A DNA stretch of 63,769 bases from Pseudomonadota bacterium (GCA_023426365.1 JAFAAW010000141.1:1-63769); one strand, 5' to 3'. Positions 11,016 through 19,526 are shown, counted from the first letter of the stretch. Notes: generated from the sequence alone by a model not told the origin. Numbers and translations are program-made.

Positions 11016-12695
11016 TTAGGAAACGTGACGAGCCTGGGACTCGGCTTCTTGCGCCCGCGCCTGCTCCTCGGCGACCAGCTCCTTCTTGGACAGCTTGCCG
11101 ATCATGGTCTTGGGCAGTTCGTCACGGATCTCGACGCTTTTGGGCATCTCGATGCGCGAAACCTGGGTGGCGAGGAACGCCTTGATGTCGTCGGAGTCGG
11201 CCTCGGCACCCTCGCGCAGGCGCACGAACGCCTTGGGGGCCTGGCCGCGATAGGGATCGGGGATGCCGATCACCACCGCCTCGGCCACCGCCGGATGCAG
11301 GTACAGGGCTTCCTCGATGACGCGGGGATAGACGTTGAACCCGCCGCAGAGGATGACATCCTTGATGCGGTCCACCAGGAACAGATAGCCGTCCTCGTCG
11401 CGGTAGCCCACGTCGCCGGTGCGCAGCGCGCCATCGACGAAGACGTTGGCGGTATCCTCGGGACGCTGCCAGTAGCCGGCCATCACCTGCGGCCCGCGGA
11501 CACAGATTTCGCCCCGCTCGCCCACGCCCAGCACCTGGGTGGGATCGACGGTGGAGCGCACCTCGACCACCGTTTCATCCAGCGGAATACCGATGGAGGC
11601 GGCCTTGATGACCCCGTCGATGGGGTTGCAGGTGACCACCGGCGACGATTCCGACAGGCCGTAGCCTTCCACCAGCCGGCAGCCGGTCAGTTCCTCGAAC
11701 CGGGTCCGCACCTCGACCGGCAGCGGCGCGCCGCCCGAGATGCAGTAGCGGATCGACGACAGGTCGAAGCCGCCATGCCCGGCGGCGTTGTTGATGGCGG
11801 TGTAGATGGTGGGCACGCCGGGGAACAGGGTCGGCCGGCGCTTGCCGATCAGCTTGAGAACCTGTTGCAGGTCGAAGCGCGGCACCAGGAGCAGTTCGGC
11901 GCCGATGGTGATGCCCAGGTTCATCACCACGGTCATGGCGAAGACGTGGAACAGCGGCAACACGCCCAGCACCCGCTCCTGCCCCGCCAGGATCTCCGGC
12001 ATCCAGCGCCGGATCTGTTCGGAATTGGCGGTCAGGTTGGCGTGGGTCAGCATGGCGCCCTTGGGCACGCCGGTGGTGCCGCCGGTATATTGCAGCACCG
12101 CCACGTCCGTGCCGGGATCGATCTGCACCGGCCGCGGCTTGCCCTCGTTGGCCACCAGCCGCTCGAACGGCACGTGGCGCAAATCCTCGGGCACCTCGGC
12201 CATCTCCGAGCGCTTGAGCACCGAGAACAGCACGCTTTTCACCGGCGGCAGGATGGCGCTCATCCGGCACACCACCACGCGCTCGAGACAGGTTTCCTCG
12301 AGCATGGCCGCGACCTTGGGATAGATCTGCCTGAGATCGAGCGTCACCATGATGGTGGTGCCCGAATCGGTGATCTGATGCTTCAGCTCGCGTTCCACAT
12401 AGAGCGGGTTGTAGTTGACGACGATGCCGCCCGCCTTGAGCACCGCGTAATAGCAGATGACGAAGTAGGGAGTGTTGGGCAGGCACAGGCCCACCCGAAC
12501 ACCCTTACGAACACCAAGCTGCTGGAAACCACGCGCCGCGCGCTCCACCAAATCGCCCAACTCGCCATAGGTGGTGCGCTTGCCAAGGAAGTCGATGGCG
12601 GACTGTTCCGGATACCGGGCCACCGCCTGATCCAGGATGGCGGACACCGGCATGGCCGGGATCGGGCTGTTCGACTGCTTCATGACATTGCTCAC
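11016..12695 (-). CDS. Long-chain fatty-acyl-CoA ligase (FadD-type AMP-binding protein)
   Basis: Adenylate-forming enzyme of 559 residues that activates fatty acids to acyl-CoA. The P-loop-like motif YTGGTTGVPKGAMLTHAN is at about residue 205. Further signature motifs are GYGLSESSPVV (about 345) and GDVGYRDEDGYLFLVDRIKD (about 435), with the catalytic Lys in the C-terminal GKLSKKELV. The start is GTG 12695, with AAGGA eight bases upstream; an internal ATG at 12683 is the alternative. The FadL-type porin gene ends 27 bases upstream, so import and activation of fatty acids appear co-transcribed from the promoter near 14100. Confidence 0.93.
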   Translation of the reverse strand: MSNVMKQSNSPIPAMPVSAILDQAVARYPEQSAIDFLGKRTTYGELGDLVERAARGFQQLGVRKGVRVGLCLPNTPYFVICYYAVLKAGGIVVNYNPLYVERELKHQITDSGTTIMVTLDLRQIYPKVAAMLEETCLERVVVCRMSAILPPVKSVLFSVLKRSEMAEVPEDLRHVPFERLVANEGKPRPVQIDPGTDVAVLQYTGGTTGVPKGAMLTHANLTANSEQIRRWMPEILAGQERVLGVLPLFHVFAMTVVMNLGITIGAELLLVPRFDLQQVLKLIGKRRPTLFPGVPTIYTAINNAAGHGGFDLSSIRYCISGGAPLPVEVRTRFEELTGCRLVEGYGLSESSPVVTCNPIDGVIKAASIGIPLDETVVEVRSTVDPTQVLGVGERGEICVRGPQVMAGYWQRPEDTANVFVDGALRTGDVGYRDEDGYLFLVDRIKDVILCGGFNVYPRVIEEALYLHPAVAEAVVIGIPDPYRGQAPKAFVRLREGAEADSDDIKAFLATQVSRIEMPKSVEIRDELPKTMIGKLSKKELVAEEQARAQEAESQARHVS

Positions 12696-12722
12696 GATCG
12701 CATTCCTTCCAGCCGCTGGCGC

Positions 12723-14033
12723 TTAGAACTTCCACACCAGGCTGGCGCTGAAGATGTCCACATAGGCATCGTAGCTGCCCACCAGCCGGCCGCTGTTGTT
12801 GGTGCTGGCCTCGTTGATCTCGGCCTTGTCGGCAAAGATGTGGGTGTAGCCGATGTTGGCTTGGAAGTTCGGGTTCAGGTCATAAGTATAGCCGGCCGAA
12901 AGCCAGTAGCGGTTGGAGTCGGGAATGCGGGCGGTGCGATGCTCGGTGCCGACCGGCGCCTGGTCATAGGCCACGCCGAAATGGAACTTGTTGTGCTGGT
13001 CCATGGTGTAGGTGGCGCCCAGCGAGAAGAACCAGGTGTCCTTCCAGCTTTCGTCGGTCACCGAATCGGGGCGGCCGTCATCGAACCTGATGCGGACTTC
13101 CTTGAAGGTGGACCAGTTGGTCCACTGGACGTCGGACATCACCGCCCATTGCGGCGACAGCTCGTGATAGATGCCCAGCGACACGGTGTCCGGCGTGGTC
13201 AGGTCGGCCTGGGCGCTCATGTCGCGCAGGCTCTGGGGATTGCCCAACAGGGCCTTGTGGGCCGGAGAGACCTCGAACTTGGCGTCACCCTCCAACGTGT
13301 GCTGGATCTGCGAGCGGTAGTTCAGGCCGACGCGGCTGGTGGGCGTGAATTCATAGAGCACACTGGCGACGCCGCCGAAGCCGATGTCATCACCTTCGAC
13401 GGTGCTTTTGCCGTCGCTGGTCAGAGGATGGAGGGCGCCGAGGTTGAGCGCGTTGCTCAGTCGCACCTTGGTGTACGCCACCTGGGCGCCGCCGCCGATG
13501 GACAGCTTGTCGTTGATGCGATAGGCCACCGTGGGCTGGACATTGATGTTGGTGATCGAGCTTTCCAGGGCGTGATAGCGCCCCACCCAATCCTCGTCAT
13601 ATTCGCTGCGCAAGCCGAACGGCGCGGACACCGCCATGCCGAACTTGAGGTCCGGACGGGCATCCCAGAAGGCGTAAAGGGCGCCCACCGCGGCATCCTT
13701 GATGGCGTCGCCGCCCATGGAACCGCGGGTCTGGCCGTTGTTGAAACCGGCCCCGCTGACCGTGTTGGTGCCCTCGAATTTCGCCACCGGGGCGATCCAG
13801 GTCGCGGAACCGGCCACCTGGCTGCCCTCCAGCCGGGTCATGCCGGCCGGATTGTAGAAGATGGTGGAAAGGTTGTAGGCCTTGGCCGTCGAGCCGGCGA
13901 ACGCATTGCCCAGACCTTCCGAGCTTTGCTCGCGCAGCATGAAGCCCGAGGCCGCCGCCTCGCCCGCCGCCCCCAAGACCGCCATCAGACCTAGAGCGCC
14001 TGTCAGCGCCCTGCCGCGAATGATGTTCGACAT
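12723..14033 (-). CDS. Outer-membrane long-chain fatty acid transporter (OMPP1/FadL/TodX family)
   Basis: 436-residue beta-barrel porin for hydrophobic compounds. It has a signal peptide at residues 1-28 (cleavage near AAA-SGF). The conserved N-terminal hatch motif follows: GFMLREQSSEGLGNAFAGS, then NPAGMTRL at about residue 60. Alternating amphipathic strands continue to a terminal Phe (SLVWKF), the usual outer-membrane assembly signal. A strong GGAGGAAAC ribosome site precedes ATG 14033. A near-perfect palindrome 75 bases upstream of the start suggests direct control by the MerR regulator. Confidence 0.93.
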   Translation of the reverse strand: MSNIIRGRALTGALGLMAVLGAAGEAAASGFMLREQSSEGLGNAFAGSTAKAYNLSTIFYNPAGMTRLEGSQVAGSATWIAPVAKFEGTNTVSGAGFNNGQTRGSMGGDAIKDAAVGALYAFWDARPDLKFGMAVSAPFGLRSEYDEDWVGRYHALESSITNINVQPTVAYRINDKLSIGGGAQVAYTKVRLSNALNLGALHPLTSDGKSTVEGDDIGFGGVASVLYEFTPTSRVGLNYRSQIQHTLEGDAKFEVSPAHKALLGNPQSLRDMSAQADLTTPDTVSLGIYHELSPQWAVMSDVQWTNWSTFKEVRIRFDDGRPDSVTDESWKDTWFFSLGATYTMDQHNKFHFGVAYDQAPVGTEHRTARIPDSNRYWLSAGYTYDLNPNFQANIGYTHIFADKAEINEASTNNSGRLVGSYDAYVDIFSASLVWKF

Positions 14034-14107
14034 CCCTGTTTCCTCCGTTGGCGAACTGTCGTCGCCATTTTGGTGAAGCCTAGATAAACTCGTTCATGAC
14101 GTCAATA

Positions 14108-14133
14108 GGTTTCCGTTTACGTAAACGTAAACC
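14108..14133. promoter_or_regulatory. Palindromic operator, candidate MerR/LiuR site (porin-ligase operon)
   Basis: A 26-base palindrome with one mismatched pair, centred on CGTTTACGTAAACG, sits just upstream of the FadL-type gene. It shares the TTTACGT/ACGTAAA half-sites with the site at 15179-15198. The sequence resembles, from memory, published LiuR-type binding motifs. Position and duplication in front of two lipid genes support a regulatory role. Confidence 0.65.
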
Positions 14134-14162
14134 ATTGGACCAAAAAATGCGCCGTTCCCCGC

Positions 14163-14819
14163 TCAGGGACGGCGCTCGCTCCGCACAACCTCGATGGGGT
14201 AGCCGGACCGCTGGAACGCCGCCTTGAGCAGATAGCCGTCGGCGCCATACCAGAGATCGCGCTCCACATCGCCGCTGATGCGGAAACGTTCGGCACTGAC
14301 CGTCTTGCCATCCAGCGTTATGGTCTCCGTGCCCAACGACGCCACCTGCACCCGATAGGGCTTGGCGTCGATGATGCTGTACAGCTCGCCCTTCTCCAGC
14401 ACCGCCCTTCCCCACAGGGTCAGCGGCAACGGATCGCCGTCGCGCTGGGACGACTGACCGTTCACGGTCACCGTCCAGCCGGCGGCCGAGCGGATGGTTT
14501 CCAGATGGGATTTGGTGCCATCGTCGTCGGTGTCGGCGACCATGCGCACCAGCTTGCCGTCCTTCCATTCCTCGCGCCGGGAATGGTCGTAACGGAATTC
14601 CATGAACAGCACCTTGGCGCGGGTGCGGGTCTGCACATCGACCACCGCGCCGTCGTCGGTGCGCACGATGCGGACCTGTTCGCGCCCGATCGGCTCGCCC
14701 TCCTTGCGGATGTCGTAGCCGAGCGCGACGCTTTCCGCACTGCTGGCGGGCGTGCCCCACAGGGTGGTCGCCGCCGCCAGCGAAGCGGCCATCACGGCCG
14801 CCTTGGTGGAAAAGGCCAT
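14163..14819 (-). CDS. Secreted uncharacterised protein (DUF6134-like)
   Basis: 218-residue protein with a signal peptide (residues 1-28, cleavage after SSA). The mature part is a beta-rich domain with repeated patterns such as GYDIRKEGEPIGREQVRI and RFRISGDVERDLWYGADGYLLKA. It resembles small periplasmic lipid-handling or DUF6134-type proteins; no catalytic motif is visible. A GAGGAGG ribosome site precedes ATG 14819. The gene starts 10 bases after the SCP2-like gene and shares its promoter with the palindromic operator, so it is probably part of the fatty-acid regulon. Confidence 0.7.
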   Translation of the reverse strand: MAFSTKAAVMAASLAAATTLWGTPASSAESVALGYDIRKEGEPIGREQVRIVRTDDGAVVDVQTRTRAKVLFMEFRYDHSRREEWKDGKLVRMVADTDDDGTKSHLETIRSAAGWTVTVNGQSSQRDGDPLPLTLWGRAVLEKGELYSIIDAKPYRVQVASLGTETITLDGKTVSAERFRISGDVERDLWYGADGYLLKAAFQRSGYPIEVVRSERRP

Positions 14820-14829
14820 CGCCGCCTCC

Positions 14830-15132
14830 TCAACCGATCGCGCCGACCAGCTTCATGGCCACGCCCATGGACCCGGACACCTTGATCTTGCCCAGCGTGT
14901 AGCCAAGCATGGGGTCCAGCTTGCCATCGATCAGTTTGACCAGGTTGTCGGCACTGATCTTGATGGTGCAGGCGGCATCGGCATCGTCGCCGTCATCCTC
15001 GTCCAGGGTCGGCGCGGCGCCACGGGCATCCACCAGCCACGCGCCGTCCTTGCCCAGGTCGAAACGCACCATCGCGCCAAGGCGGGAAAGCTTTGGCAAC
15101 GCGTCACGCAAACGATCCTCCACATCGCTCAT
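14830..15132 (-). CDS. SCP2 sterol/lipid-binding domain protein
   Basis: 100-residue single-domain cytosolic protein. Its pattern (MVRFDLGKDGAWLVDARG, then CTIKISADNLVKLIDGKLDPMLGYTLGKIKVSGSMGVAMKL) is typical of SCP2-like domains that hold acyl-CoA or other lipids in a hydrophobic tunnel. It is the first gene of a two-gene unit with the secreted protein downstream. The palindrome at 15179-15198 lies about 50 bases upstream. Confidence 0.88.
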   Translation of the reverse strand: MSDVEDRLRDALPKLSRLGAMVRFDLGKDGAWLVDARGAAPTLDEDDGDDADAACTIKISADNLVKLIDGKLDPMLGYTLGKIKVSGSMGVAMKLVGAIG

Positions 15133-15178
15133 GGCTATAGCCTTTTCTGAAGCGCCTAAGGGGAGATCAGATATACAT

Positions 15179-15198
15179 TTACGTTTACGTCAACGTAA
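15179..15198. promoter_or_regulatory. Palindromic operator, candidate MerR/LiuR site (SCP2 unit)
   Basis: TTACGTTTACGTCAACGTAA is a 20-base palindrome with one mismatched pair. It lies upstream of the SCP2-like gene and matches the core of the site at 14108-14133. Confidence 0.65.
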
Positions 15199-15396
15199 GG
15201 GCAAAATTACACATCGATAACCCCGCTGTAATAAGCATTATTTCCTATCTTGTATGCGCGAGAACTCCAGGAATTCCGCCAAATCTCGGCAATGCAGCAT
15301 TTTTGCTGCGGCGCAAAAGGTGCAACAATCACACCTGATTTCGACTCATTTTTCCGTATTTTTTCCTACGCACCATACGAAATCCAGATTCCGTAT

Positions 15397-15410
15397 TAGT
15401 CATATGACTA
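15397..15410. promoter_or_regulatory. 14-bp perfect palindrome in an AT-rich intergenic region
   Basis: TAGTCATATGACTA is a perfect palindrome in the 410-base gap between the SCP2-like gene and the small His-rich protein gene. The gap (15133-15545) is clearly more AT-rich than its surroundings from about 15220 to 15420. Besides this palindrome and the operator at 15179, no gene is seen in it. It could be a regulator site for the rightward genes. Confidence 0.35.
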
Positions 15411-15545
15411 TAGCTTTAGGAACACTTTTGGGCCATTACCGCAGCATCACGCTGCGGCAATATGAACCAGGCGCGCGGCGGTCGCGTTGACAGCGCCCAA
15501 GCAAGGTGCGAGGTTGGCGCCAGCCAATGCCAAAGGAGAGAGGAA

Positions 15546-15683
15546 ATGCCGGGTTTGCTGGAGGGTATCGCGCTGTTCCTGGTGAGCTGCGTCGTGGTGT
15601 ACGGCTGCATCGCCTCGCTGAAGGCCAAGCAGGGCGGCGACAGCCACGGCCATGGCAGCCATGGCGGCCACGGCCACCACTAA
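15546..15683 (+). CDS. Small single-span membrane protein with His-rich tail
   Basis: 45-residue protein. A hydrophobic segment at residues 4-22 (LLEGIALFLVSCVVVYGCI) is followed by a short charged stretch and a tail, GHGSHGGHGHH, rich in His and Gly. The start at 15546 is decided by the strong AAAGGAGAGAGGAA ribosome site; the frame is open further upstream but without such a signal. The family is not recognised. The tail is suited to bind Zn, Ni, Cu or Fe ions, which is an inference. The protein encoded about 400 bases downstream also ends in a His-rich tail. Confidence 0.7.
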   Translation: MPGLLEGIALFLVSCVVVYGCIASLKAKQGGDSHGHGSHGGHGHH

Positions 15684-15740
15684 CCCCGCCCCTTCCCCGG
15701 CCCGCCCCCGTGGCGGGCCTCGCCTTGTGGCAGCCTCGTC

Positions 15741-16070
15741 ATGTCGATCCTCGACACCTTCGCCGCGCGGGGCAGCACCTCGCAGGCCAATTTCGTCGGC
15801 CATTCCGAACAGGCGTTCTGGGTCCGGGCGCGGCGCAACCGCCTGCTGGCCGATTGGGCCTGCGACCTGACCGACGAGAACAACCAGGCCTATCTGCGGC
15901 TGCTGCTGGATGCCGATTTCGCACGCGTCGAAAGCAAGGCCGAGGAAGGCTTCCTCATGCTCAAGATCCGCAACGACCTGATGGGCTTCGGCGTTTTCCT
16001 CAGCGCCGAGGAACTGAAGGACGTGTGCCGGCGTTTCGAGCGCCAGGCATGGCTGGAACGCCAGTCCTGA
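15741..16070 (+). CDS. DUF1476-like protein, divergent ATPase zeta-subunit relative
   Basis: 109-residue protein. Its pattern ARRNRLLADWA, an acidic helix (LDADFARVESKAEEGFLMLKIRNDL), then a closing helix, matches DUF1476. That family includes the zeta inhibitor of the alphaproteobacterial F1-ATPase (residues 29-105 here). The N-terminal inhibitory stretch differs from classical zeta. It may be a paralogue that inhibits ATP hydrolysis or another protein of the same fold. Its start has no strong ribosome site. It lies 57 bases after the small membrane protein gene, in the same direction. Confidence 0.6.
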   Translation: MSILDTFAARGSTSQANFVGHSEQAFWVRARRNRLLADWACDLTDENNQAYLRLLLDADFARVESKAEEGFLMLKIRNDLMGFGVFLSAEELKDVCRRFERQAWLERQS

Positions 16071-16096
16071 CCCCCATCCCCTAAGCGAGCCGCCGC

Positions 16097-16348
16097 ATGG
16101 ACCAGAACACCGCCGACCGCCTGTTCCGCCACATCTACGATGCCCTGGACCACGACAACGCCGCCGACCTGGAGACGTTCGGCCAGAATTTCCTGCAGAA
16201 CGGCAAGGTGTGGGACATGCTGGCCGACCTGTTCCCCACCGCCAAGGCGTCCGAACTGCGCGGCATCATGATGCGGGCCTTTGACCAGTGGAGCCGCGAC
16301 CACGCCCAATGCGGCCCTGACCACGGCGAGCACGGCCACACGCACTGA
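16097..16348 (+). CDS. Uncharacterised 83-residue protein with His-rich C terminus
   Basis: Mainly helical protein (DRLFRHIYDALDHDNAADLETFGQNFL, then TAKASELRGIMMRAFDQWSRDH) with no signal peptide or membrane span. It ends CGPDHGEHGHTH, a likely metal-binding tail. It starts 27 bases after the zeta-like gene and probably shares its transcript. The family is not recognised. The coding call rests on frame bias and on the operon-like spacing. Confidence 0.6.
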   Translation: MDQNTADRLFRHIYDALDHDNAADLETFGQNFLQNGKVWDMLADLFPTAKASELRGIMMRAFDQWSRDHAQCGPDHGEHGHTH

Positions 16349-16416
16349 CGCCCGCCGTCCCGGCACTGCGCTTTTTCCGCGGGAAGCGGCGCACAAATCT
16401 TGGACAAAAACGACTT

Positions 16417-16550
16417 AGACCGTGATGCTCAAAATGTGCATCACGGTCTACCGCTTGTAATTTTTGCCCTCGCCGGGCGCGGCCTCCGGCGGCTTGGCAG
16501 CGCCCGCAATGGCCCCCCCCAGAACAACCCGCCTCATAGTTAAGGCGCGT
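16417..16550. repeat. Dispersed modular palindromic repeat, copy B
   Basis: It begins with a perfect 12-bp stem (AGACCGTGATGC at 16417-16428, GCATCACGGTCT at 16438-16449, 9-base loop). The GC-rich module GCCCTCGCCGGGCG...CTCCGGCGGCTTGGC follows at 16466-16512. It ends with a CGCCT...AAGGCG hairpin. Copy C at 46128-46253 has the same three parts. The first stem may double as the terminator of the upstream small genes. Confidence 0.65.
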
Positions 16551-16886
16551 TGCTATAGTCGGGGCGTAATTGGAATGGAGGATGTGAATGTGGCTCCTCT
16601 CCCACCACTGGGTGGGGGCAAGCCCCCATTCGTTGGCTTCCCTGTTCGCCTTTACGATGCGTTCCGCCTCCGGACGCAGGCAGCCATCCGCCTCTTCCCG
16701 GCGCATCATGGGGGCGCCAACCGCCTCCACAGGCAGGCCCATCAATTTTTGATCAATTATAAAAAAGCGCGCGGGCGACGCTGACGCGAGTTGCCTTTTC
16801 CTACCGCAAAGTGTTAATACTTTTGTTCAGTCTGTGCGCTCGGTGGCGGCCTTCCGCCGGGCGTCGCCACGGCACGGAACAGGGGG
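16551..16886. other. Intergenic region before the chemoreceptor gene
   Basis: About 335 bases between repeat copy B and the chemoreceptor. One short open frame (ATG 16574 to 16784, 70 codons) has no recognisable product and weak coding character, so it is not called. The A/T-rich stretch at about 16745-16830 (TTTTTGATCAATTATAAAAAAG and following) is the likely promoter region for the chemoreceptor. Confidence 0.4.
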
Positions 16887-18251
16887 ATGGGAATGGCGCT
16901 TTCGGCCGCGCTTCAGCGCAACCAGGACACCACCGACGACCGTCTGGTCGCGGTCGAGGAGGCGATCGACCTTATCCTGGCCGGGCGTTATCACTCGGTG
17001 CCGGACGGCCAATGCGGGCTGGGGCGCAAGCTCAAGGAAATGGCCGTGCGGCTGGAGGCGCAGGCGCTCAGCCTGCTCAAGCAGAACGTCGCCATGTCCG
17101 TCAACGTCAACGAGGCGGTGACGGAAACCGCCGCCATGATGCGCGACATCGGCGAGGTGGACCGGCGCAGCCAGACCATCGCCGCCGCTTCCGAGCAGTT
17201 GGTGCATAGCGTCAACGAGATTTCCGCCAGTTCCAATTCCGCCGCCGCCGAGGCGCGCGCCGCCCACGAGGCCGCCCGCGCCGGCCAGCAGGCCGCAGAT
17301 CAGGCGGTCGCCAGCATGACCACCATCGCCGGCGCCGTGCAGGACGCCATGACCAAGGTCGAGGATCTGGCCCAGGCTTCGGCCCAGATCGGCGGCATCG
17401 TCAACCAGATCGAGGCGATCGCCAAGCAGACCAACCTGCTGGCGCTGAACGCCACCATCGAGGCGGCGCGCGCCGGCGACGCGGGCAAGGGCTTTGCCGT
17501 GGTGGCGCACGAGGTCAAGGGGCTGGCCAACCAGACCGCGCGGGCCACCGAGGACATCCGCAGCCGCATCGAACGCCTGCGCGAGGAAATGACCGCCATC
17601 GTGCGCAGCATGGAAGACGGCGCCCGCGCGGTGGAAACCGGCCAGGACGTGGTGCTGTCCACCGGCGACACCATGCGCCAGGTCGCCGACCAGGTGGCCC
17701 ACGTGACCGCCAAGATGGGCGACATCGCCGCCATCCTGCATCAGCAGATTTCGGCCTCGGCCGAGGTGGCGGACGGGGTCACGGTCATCGCCCAGATGTC
17801 CACCCGCAACGTGGCCGCCATCAGCCGGGTGGCCGACGTCATGGACGATTCGTGCAAGCGCATCGCCGACGTGCTGGCCGACATGGCCCGGTTGGATATT
17901 CCCGACGTCACCATCCATGTGGCGAAGTCCGACCACATGATCTGGCGCAAGCGTCTGGCCGACATGCTGGTGGGGCGCGCCAGCCTGAACCCCTCGGAAC
18001 TGGCCGACCACACCTCGTGCCGCCTGGGCAAGTGGTGCGGGTCGCTGACCGACCCCGGCATCCTCAACCACCCCGCCTTCAAGGCCATGGAGGAGCCGCA
18101 CCGGCTGGTGCACCAGCACGGCATCGAGGCGGCGCGCCGCTATCAGGCGGGCGATCTGGCCGGCGCGCTGGAGTGCGTGGCCCAGGCCGGCGAGGCGTCC
18201 AAGGGCGTCATGTCCGCCCTGGAGGCCTTGGGCGAACGCGGCCGGTTCTAG
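16887..18251 (+). CDS. Soluble methyl-accepting chemotaxis protein with C-terminal CZB zinc-binding domain
   Basis: 454-residue cytoplasmic chemoreceptor. No transmembrane segment or HAMP domain is visible. After a short N-terminal helical region (1-70), the signalling domain contains the hairpin tip sequence IVNQIEAIAKQTNLLALNATIEAARAG at about residues 170-196. The C-terminal CZB domain (about 350-440) shows the zinc-ligand pattern: His in DHMIWRKRL, Cys in CRLGKW, and two His in PHRLVHQHG. Related soluble CZB receptors sense zinc or hypochlorite/redox state. The start at 16887 follows a G-rich CAGGGGG site; a second ATG lies two codons downstream. No che genes are adjacent. Confidence 0.92.
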   Translation: MGMALSAALQRNQDTTDDRLVAVEEAIDLILAGRYHSVPDGQCGLGRKLKEMAVRLEAQALSLLKQNVAMSVNVNEAVTETAAMMRDIGEVDRRSQTIAAASEQLVHSVNEISASSNSAAAEARAAHEAARAGQQAADQAVASMTTIAGAVQDAMTKVEDLAQASAQIGGIVNQIEAIAKQTNLLALNATIEAARAGDAGKGFAVVAHEVKGLANQTARATEDIRSRIERLREEMTAIVRSMEDGARAVETGQDVVLSTGDTMRQVADQVAHVTAKMGDIAAILHQQISASAEVADGVTVIAQMSTRNVAAISRVADVMDDSCKRIADVLADMARLDIPDVTIHVAKSDHMIWRKRLADMLVGRASLNPSELADHTSCRLGKWCGSLTDPGILNHPAFKAMEEPHRLVHQHGIEAARRYQAGDLAGALECVAQAGEASKGVMSALEALGERGRF

Positions 18252-18302
18252 CGGCATTCCCCCTTTCGGCCGGCTATCCGGTGGAGAGGGGGTGCACATT
18301 CC

Positions 18303-18323
18303 GTTTGCCCCTGCCGGGCAAAC
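18303..18323 (+). terminator. Hairpin after chemoreceptor gene, probable terminator
   Basis: GTTTGCCC (18303-18310) and GGGCAAAC (18316-18323) form an 8-bp perfect stem with a 5-base loop, 52 bases after the stop codon. No long T-run follows. A second stem, CCCGCCG/CGGCGGG at 18347-18363, lies between it and hisZ. Confidence 0.5.
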
Positions 18324-18395
18324 GCGATAAACCGGGCTGTTGCCGTCCCGCCGCTCCGGCGGGGTCATGCTCAGATACGGTCCAGACGTCTTCGA

Positions 18396-19526
18396 ATGAA
18401 CGAATTTGCCAACCGGGCGCTGCTTCCCGCGGGCCTGCGCGACATCCTTCCCCTTGATGCCGAACACGAAGCCAACGTGGTTTCGCGCCTGATGGCGCAT
18501 TTCGCCGCGCAGGGCTATGAACGGGTCAAGCCGCCGCTGATCGAGTTCGAGGAAACCCTGCTGGCCGGGGCCGGCGCCGCCACCGCGTCGCAGTGCTTCC
18601 GCGTCATGGACCCGCACAGCCAGAAGATGATGGGCGTGCGCGCCGACATGACGCCGCAGGTGGCCCGCATCGCCACCACCCGTCTGGCCGGCGCGGCGCG
18701 TCCGCTGCGGCTGTCCTATGCCGGCCAGGTGCTGCGGGTGAAGGGATCGCAACTGCGTCCCGAGCGCCAGTTCGGCCAGGCCGGGATTGAGCTGATCGGC
18801 CACGATTCCGCCGCCGCCGATGCCGAGGTCGCGGTGCTGGCCGCCGAGGCGCTGGCTGAACTGGGCGTGGCCGGCGTTTCCATCGACCTGTCGCTGCCCA
18901 CGCTGGTGCCCACCTTGCTGGGCGAGCTGAAGCTGTCGGCCGAGGATGCCCTGCGCGGCAGCCTGGACCACAAGGATGCCGCCGGCGTCGCCGCCCAGGG
19001 CGGTGCCGCCGCGCCCATGCTGTCGGCGCTGCTGTCCGCCGTGGGACCGGCCGAGCGCGCGCTGCCCATCCTGGCCGGGCTGGACCTGCCGCCGGCCGCG
19101 GCGGGCGTGCGCGACCGTCTGGCCCAGGTGGTGGCGCTGATCCGCGAGGCGGCGCCCGAACTGACCCTGACCGTGGACCCGGTGGAGAACCGCGGCTTCG
19201 AATACCATACCGGCATCGCCTTCACCCTGTTCGGCCGCAACGTGTCGGGCGAACTGGGGCGGGGCGGCCGCTATCTGGCCGGCGGCGTCGAACCCGCCAC
19301 CGGCGCCACCGTGTTCATGGACACGGTGCTGGCGGTATTGCCCGCCGCCAATCCGCCCCGGCGCATCCTGGTGCCGGCGGGAACGCCGCGCGCCTGGGCG
19401 CAGGCGTTGCGCGCCCAGGGCTGGGTGACGGTCGTCGCGCTGGAGCCGGTGGCCGATATCGAGGCCGAAGCGAAACGCCTGGGCTGCGGCCACGTGCTGG
19501 CGGCCGACGGCGTGAAGGTTGTTTGA
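18396..19526 (+). CDS. hisZ: ATP phosphoribosyltransferase regulatory subunit HisZ
   Basis: 376-residue histidyl-tRNA-synthetase-like protein that partners short-form HisG in the first step of histidine synthesis. Class II synthetase-type motifs are present: GLRDILPLDAEHEANV (about residue 13), FRVMDPHSQKMMGVRADMTPQVARI (about 70) and GRGGRYLAGGVEP (about 288). The C-terminal anticodon-binding domain of true HisRS is missing, which identifies HisZ. It lies 73 bases upstream of purA on the same strand, the usual arrangement in Rhodospirillales (recalled, not searched). Confidence 0.94.
   Translation: MNEFANRALLPAGLRDILPLDAEHEANVVSRLMAHFAAQGYERVKPPLIEFEETLLAGAGAATASQCFRVMDPHSQKMMGVRADMTPQVARIATTRLAGAARPLRLSYAGQVLRVKGSQLRPERQFGQAGIELIGHDSAAADAEVAVLAAEALAELGVAGVSIDLSLPTLVPTLLGELKLSAEDALRGSLDHKDAAGVAAQGGAAAPMLSALLSAVGPAERALPILAGLDLPPAAAGVRDRLAQVVALIREAAPELTLTVDPVENRGFEYHTGIAFTLFGRNVSGELGRGGRYLAGGVEPATGATVFMDTVLAVLPAANPPRRILVPAGTPRAWAQALRAQGWVTVVALEPVADIEAEAKRLGCGHVLAADGVKVV

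Noticed and set aside
16464..16784. 106-codon rightward frame in the gap before the chemoreceptor
   Set aside because: Its first half runs through repeat copy B, there is no ribosome site, and the composition is not protein-like. The shorter version from 16574 is also unsupported.
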